NCBI RefSeq assembly: GCF_036016195.1
Contig: NZ_JAYWTM010000020.1
Location: 62,001 to 126,000 of the forward strand
DNA length: 64,000 nucleotides
Source of the DNA: Brenneria populi
GTDB taxonomy: Bacteria > Pseudomonadota > Gammaproteobacteria > Enterobacterales > Enterobacteriaceae
Reading direction: 5' to 3'
Part shown: positions 9,191 through 17,928 of the stretch, in pieces
How positions within the stretch are numbered: the first letter of the stretch is position 1
Layout of the letters: each line of letters starts with the position of its first letter
The notes under the pieces: generated by a model
The model's database searches: none
Told to the model about the DNA's origin: nothing
What the model saw: only the letters and a program-made list of their open reading frames with translations
Made by a program: the position numbers and the translations under genes

Positions 9191-11062
9191 CTAGCGCTGA
9201 TTATCTTTCAGCACGATCAGCGGTTCGATATCGCTCTCTTTTTTAATCACCAGCGAATCATCGCCGCGCAGGCAGGTTCCGCCATAGTTGCCGCCGACGG
9301 TAAAGGTGCATACCTGAATATACTTGCCGGCGACGTTAGGCAGACACCACAGCTGCTGGTAGATATTTTTCCGATCGACGAACTTGCCGGAAGTCTTATC
9401 GAGCACCTCATCATGGTGGCTGACCAGGTCGATATTGCTGCCGCAGCGCCCGGAGATCGGCTTGACGGCGTAACCGGTTTTCGCCAGTTCGTTGTTCACC
9501 TCAAAGTCGGTATCCAGCAGATAGCGATGATGCGGGAACAGCGACCAGAGCACCGGCAGAATCGCCTTATTGCCCGGAATCACCGTCCACAGCGGTTCAA
9601 ACACCATCACTTCGGGACGCATCAGCACGTCGATCAGGCGCACTTCGTTATCCGGGTGGCCGGTGCGGATCGGCACCGCCGCGAATTCGGTCGCGCTGAC
9701 CTCGCGCACCTGCTCAATCACCGTCTCCCAGGCCCAGGTTTTCCAGACGCAGTTGACCAGCCGGCCGTCGCCGTCGATCAGCCGCCCGGCGGCATCCCAG
9801 CGCAGCTCATCAAGCCCGTACAGGATTTTGCTCTCGAAGCCGGCCTGCGTCAGGGCGCGCTGCATAAACCCGGCGTGGTAATTTTCCTCCAGGTCTTTGT
9901 CCTGCATGATGTGAACGAAAGGCCGCGCCAGGCTGTGTTTCCACGCGCCGGTCAGTTCGTCGATCAGCTCCTGCGCCGGGTTATGCCCCTTGCCGGGGTA
10001 CCCCTGACGGGCCCACTGTTCGAGAATCAGTCCGCCTTCGGTGTGGCAGGAGGCGGAGTCCGCATTGTATTCATAGACTTTCAGACCGCGCTCGTCCATG
10101 CAGAAATCCATGCGCCCGGTGATCATATCGTGCCGGCGCTGCTGCCAGGAGAGACGCAAACGCGGCCAGAGAATTTTAGGGATGTCGAAAAGCGCCAGCA
10201 AATCGTCATCTTTCATCACCTTATCGGTGGCGTGCAGATACATCAGATGCAGCTCATTCGTCGCTTTGATCAGCTCCTGCTCGGCATCTTCGGTGATGGT
10301 GAAATATTGATAGGGATCCTGATTGATAATATGGCCGCCATTCGCCTGCACGTAGGCCTGTTGCAAAGGGTCGCGCTCGTCCAGCCACTTGCCGGCGAAC
10401 TGGCCCCGCTCCTCCAGCCGCGCACCGTGAATGACCAGGGCCTCTCCGGGAATGGTCGGCTGCGGCAGGCTGTGAGCCGTCTCGTCGGTCTGAATCATCC
10501 AGCCGAGAATAGTGGTGTCGTCAAAGGTGTCGTGGATGGTGTAACGGCCGTCGCTTACCTCCAGCGTCAGCTCGCGGGTCCACTGCTGCCCCTGCGGCAG
10601 CAGCGAGTGAAGCACGTTCTGCTCGGCGACGCGCACTTTGTTGCCCACCAGTTGGGTGATCACCGCCACGTGGCCGGTCTGGTAAAACTCGCCGCCTTTT
10701 TGCCAGATAAGCAGCGAACCGGCGACCGGCGGGCGCAGAGAGCCGTTGGCAAAGGCCTGTAAAGGCAGGATATTGTCATTGACGACCTGACGCAAAAAGC
10801 GCAGGGAGAAGATCTCATACGCCATGCCGACGTCGGTAAAGACGACGCCGTAGTTCAAAAACAGAAAACGGCGGGCAAACTCGACGCACTGCCACTTATG
10901 CCCCATATACTCGTTGTCGATATAGCTGCGAAACGAGGCGTCGTCCGGCATGTTTTGCCGATCCAAACTTTTGTAATTCGATGAATAAATCGCCACGCCG
11001 CCCGGCGCGTATCCCAACAGAGTGCCGAACGGGGCATCGCTGTCCGTTGTTCCTTTGCTCAT
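9191..11062 (-). CDS. gss: Bifunctional glutathionylspermidine synthetase/amidase
   Basis: Cytoplasmic enzyme of 623 residues that both joins glutathione to spermidine with ATP and hydrolyses the product. The N-terminal CHAP amidase domain (about 1-200) carries the catalytic residues Cys59, His131 and Glu147 at the same numbers as in E. coli Gss. The C-terminal part is an ATP-grasp synthetase domain, with the DFCMDERGLKVYEYNADSAS region lining the active site. Length and motifs match the E. coli enzyme (619 residues). In E. coli the gene lies beside yghU; here an EamA exporter and repeats separate the two. Transcription runs leftward toward scrB. Confidence 0.95.
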   Translation of the reverse strand: MSKGTTDSDAPFGTLLGYAPGGVAIYSSNYKSLDRQNMPDDASFRSYIDNEYMGHKWQCVEFARRFLFLNYGVVFTDVGMAYEIFSLRFLRQVVNDNILPLQAFANGSLRPPVAGSLLIWQKGGEFYQTGHVAVITQLVGNKVRVAEQNVLHSLLPQGQQWTRELTLEVSDGRYTIHDTFDDTTILGWMIQTDETAHSLPQPTIPGEALVIHGARLEERGQFAGKWLDERDPLQQAYVQANGGHIINQDPYQYFTITEDAEQELIKATNELHLMYLHATDKVMKDDDLLALFDIPKILWPRLRLSWQQRRHDMITGRMDFCMDERGLKVYEYNADSASCHTEGGLILEQWARQGYPGKGHNPAQELIDELTGAWKHSLARPFVHIMQDKDLEENYHAGFMQRALTQAGFESKILYGLDELRWDAAGRLIDGDGRLVNCVWKTWAWETVIEQVREVSATEFAAVPIRTGHPDNEVRLIDVLMRPEVMVFEPLWTVIPGNKAILPVLWSLFPHHRYLLDTDFEVNNELAKTGYAVKPISGRCGSNIDLVSHHDEVLDKTSGKFVDRKNIYQQLWCLPNVAGKYIQVCTFTVGGNYGGTCLRGDDSLVIKKESDIEPLIVLKDNQR

Positions 11063-11122
11063 TGCCTGACCTCAAATTAATGCAGCCCGGACGGTTGACT
11101 GCGGAAAAACCCTTTCTACCCT

Positions 11123-11233
11123 CATGCCGATCGTTTAAGCATCGAGATACACGGGCGACCGCCGGGGTGAGGCGTCCCTACGGGAACCTCCCCCGGCGTT
11201 TCCCCTAAAAACGGGCTTAAGTGACCAGCATTA
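11123..11233 (+). mobile_element. IS4-type MITE, copy 2, abutting an ERIC-like repeat
   Basis: 111 bp copy of the element at 5955, in the opposite orientation, with ends ATGCCGATCGTTTAAG and CTTAAGTGACCAGCATT. Flanks CTTTCTACCCT (11112-11122) and CTCTACACCCT (11234-11244) agree at 8 of 11 positions, a decayed target duplication. The right flank is also the first part of an ERIC-like repeat, so the element seems to have landed at that repeat's end. Confidence 0.75.
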
Positions 11234-11330
11234 CTCTACACCCTTCATCTTTCGCGTTGCCGGTACGTTGGCTTTGTTACTCGCGCCATCCATGGCGCTC
11301 GCCCCGTTGGGGCCGCCGCAAGCGGCGCGA
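11234..11330. repeat. ERIC-like palindromic repeat, partial
   Basis: Begins with a degraded form of the family's outer end (CTACACCCTTCATCTTTC) and shares the core GGCTTTGTTACTCGCGCC and its GCGCTCGCCCCGTTGGGG hairpin with the copy at 50811. The other outer end (CTCGAATTATTT type) is missing, so the copy is truncated. Confidence 0.6.
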
Positions 11331-11449
11331 AATCTATTGGGTCTCTTATCCCGTCCAGGCAATATCCGCCAGAGGTGAATTTATGATAGCACTCATTCAA
11401 CTTGGGCAATGACAAAAAAGCGTTAATGCGGGCGGCATCCTCAATCGCG

Positions 11450-12376
11450 TCAAGATATCTGGCGGCGCGGTCGATTATTTTGGCTGGCGCTCGCCCTGTT
11501 GGTCGAACACAGCCAGATGCCTAAAATAATAAAAATCGCGCTTACCACATGAAAAGAGTTCAGCGAGATATCGAGGAAGAGAATACTGAATAGACCGCCG
11601 GATAGGGGAATGATATGGGTGTAAATTTCACCGCGCGTCGCGCCGATCTCGGCGATGCCCCGGTTCCAGAAAACATAGGAGAGCCACGATGGGAAAATCA
11701 CCAGATAGGCCAGCCCGGCCAGAAAATCCCAATGGCGATAGGATGTCAGGTCAATCGCGCTTTGCGTCTGCGCATAAAGGTAGAGTACGGGCGCGAGGAT
11801 GACGGCGCCAATCATCGAACTGGTTGCGACGAAGGCATTCCCGGCTATCGCCTTATTCTTTTTCCTCAGGAACGAGCAGTAGAAAGCCCAGCTGAGCGCC
11901 GACGCCATCGTCCATAAATCGCCCTGATTCATATTTTTGAAGGCATCCAGGTTAGTTATTCGCCCTTTGCTGACCAGATAAAACACGCCGAACGTGCTCA
12001 GCAATACGCCGGCCCAGTTATTTCTCGAAATACGATCGTTGAATATCAGCTTATTGATAATCAGCACCATACAGGGCGTCGCCGACATATAAATCGCGGC
12101 GTTAAGCGAAGTGGTGTATTGCAATCCGATATACAGCGTCAGGGGGAACAGCACCTGACCGAAGATCGATAAAAAGACCACCACCGGCAGCGACTGTTTC
12201 AGCAAGCGCCAGTCGGCGGCGACCTGTTTATAATACACCGTCATAAGCAGCAGCGCGGTTATCGCCCAGCGCGCTTCGGTCATCACCACCGGGTCGGCTC
12301 CGGCGACCAGTATATGGCCTACGACATAATTTCCGCCCCAGAACATGGCGGCCAGTGTAAGCAACAAATACGGCAT
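11450..12376 (-). CDS. EamA/DMT-family inner-membrane transporter
   Basis: Integral membrane protein of 308 residues with about ten hydrophobic helices in two EamA repeats (about 3-140 and 150-290), the layout of drug/metabolite exporters such as RhtA and YdcZ/RarD relatives. The first helix shows the family pattern FWGGNYVVGHIL. The tail is short, polar and basic. Members export amino acids, metabolites or toxic compounds; no substrate can be assigned. It is leftward, probably monocistronic, and sits between gss and yghU, which are neighbours in E. coli, so it may be an insertion into that locus. Confidence 0.82.
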   Translation of the reverse strand: MPYLLLTLAAMFWGGNYVVGHILVAGADPVVMTEARWAITALLLMTVYYKQVAADWRLLKQSLPVVVFLSIFGQVLFPLTLYIGLQYTTSLNAAIYMSATPCMVLIINKLIFNDRISRNNWAGVLLSTFGVFYLVSKGRITNLDAFKNMNQGDLWTMASALSWAFYCSFLRKKNKAIAGNAFVATSSMIGAVILAPVLYLYAQTQSAIDLTSYRHWDFLAGLAYLVIFPSWLSYVFWNRGIAEIGATRGEIYTHIIPLSGGLFSILFLDISLNSFHVVSAIFIILGIWLCSTNRASASQNNRPRRQIS

Positions 12377-12544
12377 AGCGGAACCTCTTCTGACGACGTC
12401 TCAAAAAAACGATACATCACCCTATCGTTCGCTGTTTGATATCCGTCAAAAAACGCCGCAATTACGCTAAGACGCCAACAATTAACGTGCGCGTCCGCGC
12501 CTGCTAAACTGCCTTAAGACATCCACCGAACAAGGCAGGCCAAT

Positions 12545-13411
12545 ATGTCAGAGAACAGCTACCAACCGCCCAAAGTATGGAAATGGATACAGGACAACGG
12601 CGGCGCGTTCGCCAGCATCAACCGCCCGATCTCCGGACCGACGCATGAGAAAGCGCTTCCCGTCGGCAAACATCCGCTTCAGCTTTACTCGCTGGGCACG
12701 CCCAACGGCCAGAAGGTAACCATTATGCTCGAAGAGCTGCTGGCGCTTGGCGTCAGCGGCGCGGAGTACGACGCCTGGCTGATTAACATTAGCGCGGGCG
12801 ATCAATTCTCCAGCGGTTTTGTCGAAGTTAACCCTAATTCCAAAATTCCGGCGCTGCGCGACCACTCCGCCGCGCCGCCGATCCGCGTTTTTGAATCCGG
12901 CAATATCCTGCTCTATCTGGCGGAGAAGTTCGGCCATTTCCTGCCGCAAGATCCCGCCGGACGCGGCGAAACCCTGAACTGGCTGTTCTGGCTGCAGGGT
13001 TCCGCGCCGTTCCTCGGCGGCGGCTTCGGCCATTTTTATCACTATGCGCCGGTAAAAATCGAGTACGCCATCAACCGCTTCGCCATGGAGGCCAAACGCC
13101 AGTTGGATGTGCTGGATAAGCAGCTGGCGCGCGACAGGTACGTGGCCGGCGCGGAGTACAGCATTGCGGATATGGCCATCTGGCCGTGGTACGGCAACCT
13201 GGTGCGGGGCAACGTCTACGGCGCGGCGGAATTCCTCGATGCGGGCAGCTATAAGCACGTGCTGCGCTGGGCCGAAGAGATCGGCAGCCGCCCGGCGGTA
13301 AAACGCGGACGCATCGTGAATCGCATCCACGGACCGCTCAATGAGCAACTGCATGAACGTCACGACGCCAGCGACTTCGATAGCCATACCGAAGATAAAC
13401 GTCAGGCGTGA
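12545..13411 (+). CDS. yghU: Glutathione S-transferase family, disulfide-bond reductase YghU
   Basis: Cytoplasmic GST-fold protein of 288 residues, the same length as E. coli YghU, which binds two glutathiones and reduces disulfides. An N-terminal extension (1-45) precedes the thioredoxin-like domain (about 45-128, with LGTPNGQKVTIMLEEL and the cis-Pro region NSKIPAL), followed by the all-helical GST C domain. A strong AAGGCAGG ribosome site lies before the ATG. It is divergent from the EamA gene. With gss nearby, the locus deals with glutathione and glutathionylspermidine redox chemistry. Confidence 0.92.
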   Translation: MSENSYQPPKVWKWIQDNGGAFASINRPISGPTHEKALPVGKHPLQLYSLGTPNGQKVTIMLEELLALGVSGAEYDAWLINISAGDQFSSGFVEVNPNSKIPALRDHSAAPPIRVFESGNILLYLAEKFGHFLPQDPAGRGETLNWLFWLQGSAPFLGGGFGHFYHYAPVKIEYAINRFAMEAKRQLDVLDKQLARDRYVAGAEYSIADMAIWPWYGNLVRGNVYGAAEFLDAGSYKHVLRWAEEIGSRPAVKRGRIVNRIHGPLNEQLHERHDASDFDSHTEDKRQA

Positions 13412-13431
13412 GCGCGCGCCGATTGGTTATT

Positions 13432-13477
13432 CAAAAAATCCATCACCGGACCGCTAAGCGAAGTATCGCCGGTGATG
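13432..13477 (-). terminator. Rho-independent terminator of the pentulose operon
   Basis: On the minus strand a perfect 9 bp stem, CATCACCGG/CCGGTGATG (13441-13477), is followed at once by GATTTTTTGA. It lies 27 bases past the stop of the kinase gene, the last gene of the leftward operon, and also separates it from the convergent yghU. Confidence 0.8.
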
Positions 13478-13504
13478 ATGGCAAAGCACCTGCGCAAACA
13501 GAGG

Positions 13505-14986
13505 TTATCCGCCTACCTCGCTCAGAGCGCGGGCAACCTGCTTAAAGCGGGCGAACCGCCGCCGGAGGATCTGATGTTTATCCGCCTCGGGCTCCAGGCG
13601 GATCGTCGGCGACCGAGCCGCCCGCATCGCCGCTTCAAATCCCGCAAAGTCCTCCGCGCCTACCGCCGCGCACATCGCCGCCGCACGGCAGCCGGACTGC
13701 TGAATATCGACAATTTCCAGCGGTAAGTCGCTGGCGTCGCAGAACATCCGCATCCAGATGGAGGAGTGCGTCGGGCCGCCGGTAAAACGGATACAGCGCG
13801 TTTCGCCGCCAAGCGCCAGAATGCGGTCCTGATGCAGCAAGTGAGAGAACACAATCCCCTGATAGATGGCGTAGGCCATATCTTCAACGCCGTGATGACC
13901 GCTTAATCCGAGGAAACCGCCGCTCAAGCCGGCATGGAAATTCGACCCGTATAGCCAGGGGAAGAAAAGAATATCATTGGCCTGCTGATAGCCGCTTTTC
14001 ACCCACTGATTAAGCGTGTCGTAGCTATTCGGCAGGTCGGGGAAAAACTGCTTTACAAACCAGGCCAGATTGCTGGCCGAGGTGGGGCTTCCCTCATGGG
14101 CGAAATAGGTGCCGGGGATGCTGTATTTTCCCCATACGTAGGGATAGTCAGCCGGTTCGATGCGTTCGAAAACCCGCGTGGCGATCGACCAGGTGCCGGC
14201 GACCGCGCTTAGCCGGGTGCTGTCATGCACGCCAGAGGTCAGCGCCGCCCCCACGACGTCAAACATCCCGCAGAATACCGGCGTGCCGGCCTTCAGACCG
14301 CACAAACCGGCGGCGGCGGACGTCACATAGCCGGCCAGATCCGAGGAGTTAAGTATCGCCGGCGTTTTCTCCGCCGCTTCTTCAATGCCGAAAATGCGGA
14401 ACAACGCCGGATCAAACTCGCCGCTCTGCTGATTGAAAAGATTGCTGCCGGAGATATTGGTCGCCTCGCAGGCAAACCGCCCCGTCAGGCAATAGCGAAT
14501 ATAATCATGCGCCATCAGGATGTAGCCTGCCCGGGCATAGCTGTCCGGCTCATGCTGTTTCAGCCAGCCGAGCAGAGCCGCCGGATGAGAAGGCCAGAGC
14601 TGCTGCAAACTGTGCGCATACGCCTGCTTATCCCTTTCCTCCCTCTTCCACTGCGTCACCAGCGCCTGCGCGCGCGAATCCGACGATACAATGCCGCGGC
14701 GCACCGGCCTTCCCTGCTTATCCACCAGATACAGTCCCTTGCCGTGCGCTGAAAAACCGATCCCGCGGATCAGCCCCGGTACGATGCGGCTCTCGGACAA
14801 TACGCCGCGGATAACCTGACAGGTCGCGCGCCATAGTTCATCCATGTCGCGCTCGCAGAACCCCTGCTGCGGACTAAGCAGCGGCAGCGCCAGTTCGGTC
14901 ACCTTTATTTCATGGCCGTCGGGGGTGTAAATCCCCGCTTTGGTAACCGTGCCGCCCAGATCGATCCCCATAAAATAGTGGCTCAT
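13505..14986 (-). CDS. lyxK: FGGY-family L-xylulose kinase
   Basis: Carbohydrate kinase of 493 residues, closely similar to E. coli LyxK (498 residues), which phosphorylates L-xylulose at C5. The N-terminal ATP fold has GIDLGGTVTKAGIY (residues 8-21). The family signature regions GFSAHGKGLYLVD, YILMAHDYIRYCLTG, GTWSIATR and IRFTGGPTHSSIWMRM follow in order. The start has an AAGGAGAG ribosome site. It is the last gene of a leftward operon with a 3-epimerase and a sugar ABC importer, and ends at a clear terminator. The substrate call rests on similarity to LyxK and on the epimerases around it; other FGGY pentulose or hexulose kinases (AraB, RhaB types) look less similar. Confidence 0.82.
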   Translation of the reverse strand: MSHYFMGIDLGGTVTKAGIYTPDGHEIKVTELALPLLSPQQGFCERDMDELWRATCQVIRGVLSESRIVPGLIRGIGFSAHGKGLYLVDKQGRPVRRGIVSSDSRAQALVTQWKREERDKQAYAHSLQQLWPSHPAALLGWLKQHEPDSYARAGYILMAHDYIRYCLTGRFACEATNISGSNLFNQQSGEFDPALFRIFGIEEAAEKTPAILNSSDLAGYVTSAAAGLCGLKAGTPVFCGMFDVVGAALTSGVHDSTRLSAVAGTWSIATRVFERIEPADYPYVWGKYSIPGTYFAHEGSPTSASNLAWFVKQFFPDLPNSYDTLNQWVKSGYQQANDILFFPWLYGSNFHAGLSGGFLGLSGHHGVEDMAYAIYQGIVFSHLLHQDRILALGGETRCIRFTGGPTHSSIWMRMFCDASDLPLEIVDIQQSGCRAAAMCAAVGAEDFAGFEAAMRAARSPTIRLEPEADKHQILRRRFARFKQVARALSEVGG

Positions 14987-15017
14987 AGACTCTCCTTAAT
15001 CGATAGATCTCGGGCGG

Positions 15018-15875
15018 TTATCGCCAGCCAGCCGCTTTCATTTTGTCTTCGATCCAGCGTCGGGCGTGAATGATCTCCAGCAGCGGCTCCGCCGATTTTT
15101 CCGTCCACATTTCAACCAGAAAGGTTCCGCGGTAGTTGAGGCGGCGCAGCGTTTTAAACAGGCGAATGAAATCAACGCATCCCTCGCCGAACGGAACGTC
15201 GCGAAACTGTCCCGGCGAATCTTTCGTTACCGGAAAGGTGTCCTTCAGGTGTATCGCCGCGATGCGGTCGATCCCTTTGCTCAGCTCGCTGTCAACCTCA
15301 TTCCCCCACGCCGTCAGATTGCCCACGTCGGGATATACCGTGAACCACGGGGAGTTGATTTTGGCGTCGAGCTCCCGCCATTTGCTGATGGAGTTGATGA
15401 ACGGCGTGTCCATGATCTCTACCGCGCACATCACCTGCGCCGCCGCCGCCAGCTCTACGGTCCAGGCCATGGACTCCTCAAAGCGGGCGACGGTGTCTTC
15501 ATCCTGCGGCTCGTAGTAGACGTCATACCCCGCCAGCTGAATGGTCCGAATCCCCAGGTCCTGCGCCAAACTCAGCGCGTTTTGCATAATGCCGCGCGCC
15601 CGGAGGCGGGTTCCATCGTCCCGGCTGCCGAAAGGAAAACGCCGGTGGGCCGACAGGCACAGGGTGGGAATGCGTACCCCGGTTTGCGCGATGGCGCCGA
15701 TAATTTCCATCCGCTCCGCCCGGGTCCACGCCAGGCGCGCCAGGCGTTCATCGCTCTCGTCTATCGACATCTCCACAAAATCAAAACCGCAGGATTTCGC
15801 TATCGCGAGTTTTTCCACCCAGCTTGTGTCTTTGGGCAGCGCCTTTTCATAAATACCTAACGGGTGCTTACGCAT
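15018..15875 (-). CDS. ulaE: L-xylulose-5-phosphate 3-epimerase (UlaE/SgbU type)
   Basis: TIM-barrel metalloenzyme of 285 residues that interconverts L-xylulose 5-phosphate and L-ribulose 5-phosphate. It matches E. coli UlaE/SgbU in length and in the opening PLGIYEKALP, the region FVEMSIDESDERLARL, metal-binding EIMDTPFINSI and HLKDTFPV, and the closing motif FLVEMWTE. Its ATG shares one base with the TAA stop of the permease upstream. In E. coli the family acts in ascorbate or 2,3-diketogulonate breakdown, but no UlaD/SgbH decarboxylase is present here. It more likely serves free L-xylulose phosphorylated by the adjacent kinase. Confidence 0.85.
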   Translation of the reverse strand: MRKHPLGIYEKALPKDTSWVEKLAIAKSCGFDFVEMSIDESDERLARLAWTRAERMEIIGAIAQTGVRIPTLCLSAHRRFPFGSRDDGTRLRARGIMQNALSLAQDLGIRTIQLAGYDVYYEPQDEDTVARFEESMAWTVELAAAAQVMCAVEIMDTPFINSISKWRELDAKINSPWFTVYPDVGNLTAWGNEVDSELSKGIDRIAAIHLKDTFPVTKDSPGQFRDVPFGEGCVDFIRLFKTLRRLNYRGTFLVEMWTEKSAEPLLEIIHARRWIEDKMKAAGWR

Positions 15876-16921
15876 TATCGTCCCTCGCGAGTTGCCAGAT
15901 GCTGCTGATATCTCTTCCGGTTAAGCCGCATGGCGCGCCGCGCCTGCCACCGGTGTTTAAAGAATTTGAACGCCAGCGCGAATATCAGGGTGAATCCCCA
16001 TACCGCCAGATTGAAATGAAGGCTGACGCCGAGCAGGCTAAGGCCCGTGGCGATAACCTGAAGCACCAGTAGCGCGCAGAACACGTGGCTGACTTTGCCC
16101 ACGCCGCCGAACGGGTCGGTGCCGCCCAGCACAATCGCCAGTACCGTAAGCAGGAGATAAGAATCCCCATATCCCATGCGCGCCGAGTTAAAGCGCGCCA
16201 TCATGATGAGACCGGCCAGAACGCAAAGCAGGCTGGAAATAGCGTAGATCGCCATCATGACCCGATCGGTGCGGATACCGCTAAACCAGGTAGCGTTAAT
16301 GTTGCTGCCGCACATATAAATGCTTTTCCCCAGACGGGTTTTGCCCAGCAGCAGCGCCAGAACAAGTGAAGCGGCCACGAAAATGAGCGTCGGGATCGGC
16401 ATCCCCCATACCACTTCGGACCCCATGCCGCGCACAATCGGCGGCATACCGCTCAATGCCGCCCCTTTGGTCAAATAGACCCCGACGCCGCTGATAATGG
16501 TCATGCTGCCGAGCGTAACCAGAATCGGATGCGCGCCGACGCGCGAGATCATCAGCCCGGTCAGAACGCCGATGCACACCGCAATCGCCGCCGCTCCCAG
16601 CAGGGCTAGCGCCAGCCACAGCAGCTGCGTTCCAACGCCGGCGTCGGCGGGAACATACTGAATCAGCAGCCAGGCCATAAACAGGCTGGTGAGGTTAGCC
16701 GTACCGATAATCGACAGGTTCAGCCCGCCGCTCAGCATCGGGACAAACATCGCGAAGGTTAACAGCCCAAGCTCCGGCAACTGAAAGGCGATGCTCAGAA
16801 AGGTGTTTTCGCTAAAGAAACGGCCCGGCATGACCGCGGTAAACACCATCACGGCCAGAACGCAGATCCCCAGCAGCCCGGCGCTGGTGCCGTCCACCGG
16901 TAAAAACGATTGTTTTTTCAT
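15875..16921 (-). CDS. Sugar ABC transporter permease (RbsC family), second copy
   Basis: Inner-membrane permease of 348 residues with eight to ten helices. It has the family region GGLNLSIIGTANLTSLFMAWLL near the N terminus and the late motif LGGTDPFGGVGKV, comparable to the LGG-SL-GG-G loop of RbsC. I chose the ATG at 16921, 15 bases after the preceding permease and with an AAAGG ribosome site; an upstream in-frame start would run back into that gene. It pairs with the permease at 16936 as a heterodimer, as in AraH/XylH-like importers with two permeases. Its basic tail, rich in Arg, faces the cytoplasm. Confidence 0.85.
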   Translation of the reverse strand: MKKQSFLPVDGTSAGLLGICVLAVMVFTAVMPGRFFSENTFLSIAFQLPELGLLTFAMFVPMLSGGLNLSIIGTANLTSLFMAWLLIQYVPADAGVGTQLLWLALALLGAAAIAVCIGVLTGLMISRVGAHPILVTLGSMTIISGVGVYLTKGAALSGMPPIVRGMGSEVVWGMPIPTLIFVAASLVLALLLGKTRLGKSIYMCGSNINATWFSGIRTDRVMMAIYAISSLLCVLAGLIMMARFNSARMGYGDSYLLLTVLAIVLGGTDPFGGVGKVSHVFCALLVLQVIATGLSLLGVSLHFNLAVWGFTLIFALAFKFFKHRWQARRAMRLNRKRYQQHLATREGR

Positions 16922-16935
16922 ATCAAATGCCTTTA

Positions 16936-17928
16936 TCAGATAAAGCCGACGTCCGTTTCTTTGCGCTTTTTGTAATGGGTGACGCAAATAGCGACCACGA
17001 TCACCACGCCGATCACGATATTGACGAAGTAGCTGGAGACGCCGATCAGATTGAGGCCGTTTTTCAGAATACCGATCAGGAAAACGCCCATCAGCGTGCC
17101 GATGACCGAGCCCCGGCCGCCGGACAGGCTGGCGCCCCCTAATACGGCCGCCGCCAGCACGTCGAGTTCGCCGCCCACCAGGGCATTCGGCACCACCTCG
17201 CTCATGCGATAGGCCTGCAGCATACCGCCGATAGCCGCCGTGGCGCCGAGGTAGCCGTAAGCGAACAGATAGATAAGCGAGACGCGGATGCCGATACGGC
17301 GGGCGGACTCCGCGCTGCCGCCGACGGCGTATAGCTGACGCCCGATATGGGTCTTTTGCAGCACGATCCAGGTCAGCAAGGCGATCGCCAGCATCACCAC
17401 CAGCGGCAGGCCGATTTGGTAGGATTCGCCGTCATAGCTGAAGGGGACGACGGCGCGCTGAGTTATCCACCAGTCCGGCAGGTCGTAGATGCTGTGGCCG
17501 TTGGTTATCCACATCAGCAGGCCGAACAGCAGCGACTGCATGCTGATGGTGATGATGATCGACACGATATTGAGGTAATAAATCAATAGCGCATTCACCA
17601 GACCGAGGGCGACGCCAAACGCGACGGCGACCCCCAGACACAGCGCCGGGCTGGCGATTACGCCGTTTAATAGCAGCGAGGCTACCGCGTACTGCACCAC
17701 CGACGCCACGGCGGCGAATGAAATGTCTATGCCGCCGGTGACGAGCACCACAAACAGCCCCAGCGCAAAGACGCCGGTTACGGCATAGCTTTCGGTCAGA
17801 TCGAGCAGATTCTGTATCGAGAGAAACTCATTGCTCAATGAGGCAAACAGCGCCAGCATGATGACGATGACCCAGGCCAGCCATCCTTCCACCGAGCTCG
17901 GCAGTCTGAGTTTTAAGCAGTTAGCCAT
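16936..17928 (-). CDS. Sugar ABC transporter permease (RbsC family), first copy
   Basis: Inner-membrane permease of 330 residues. GLFVVLVTGGIDISFAAVAS is the hallmark of the RbsC/XylH family, and the conserved late loop reads LAAAVLGGASLSGGRGSVIG. The ATG at 17928 sits 5 bases behind GGAGG and overlaps the ATPase gene by 8 bases; a TTG fifteen bases upstream is in frame but lacks this spacing. It works with the binding protein (19505) and ATPase (17921). Confidence 0.88.
   Translation of the reverse strand: MANCLKLRLPSSVEGWLAWVIVIMLALFASLSNEFLSIQNLLDLTESYAVTGVFALGLFVVLVTGGIDISFAAVASVVQYAVASLLLNGVIASPALCLGVAVAFGVALGLVNALLIYYLNIVSIIITISMQSLLFGLLMWITNGHSIYDLPDWWITQRAVVPFSYDGESYQIGLPLVVMLAIALLTWIVLQKTHIGRQLYAVGGSAESARRIGIRVSLIYLFAYGYLGATAAIGGMLQAYRMSEVVPNALVGGELDVLAAAVLGGASLSGGRGSVIGTLMGVFLIGILKNGLNLIGVSSYFVNIVIGVVIVVAICVTHYKKRKETDVGFI

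Larger units (their letters stand above)
11063..11449. other. Gene-free region with nested repeats between gss and the EamA gene
   Basis: 387 bases holding MITE copy 2 (11123-11233) and an ERIC-like fragment (about 11234-11330). No gene is supportable; the promoter of gss should lie near 11063-11110 but is not obvious. Confidence 0.65.

Noticed and set aside
9413..10762. Long open frame of 449 codons opposite gss
   Set aside because: It is the antisense shadow of a high-GC gene; composition is His/Gln/Arg-rich and no domain is visible.
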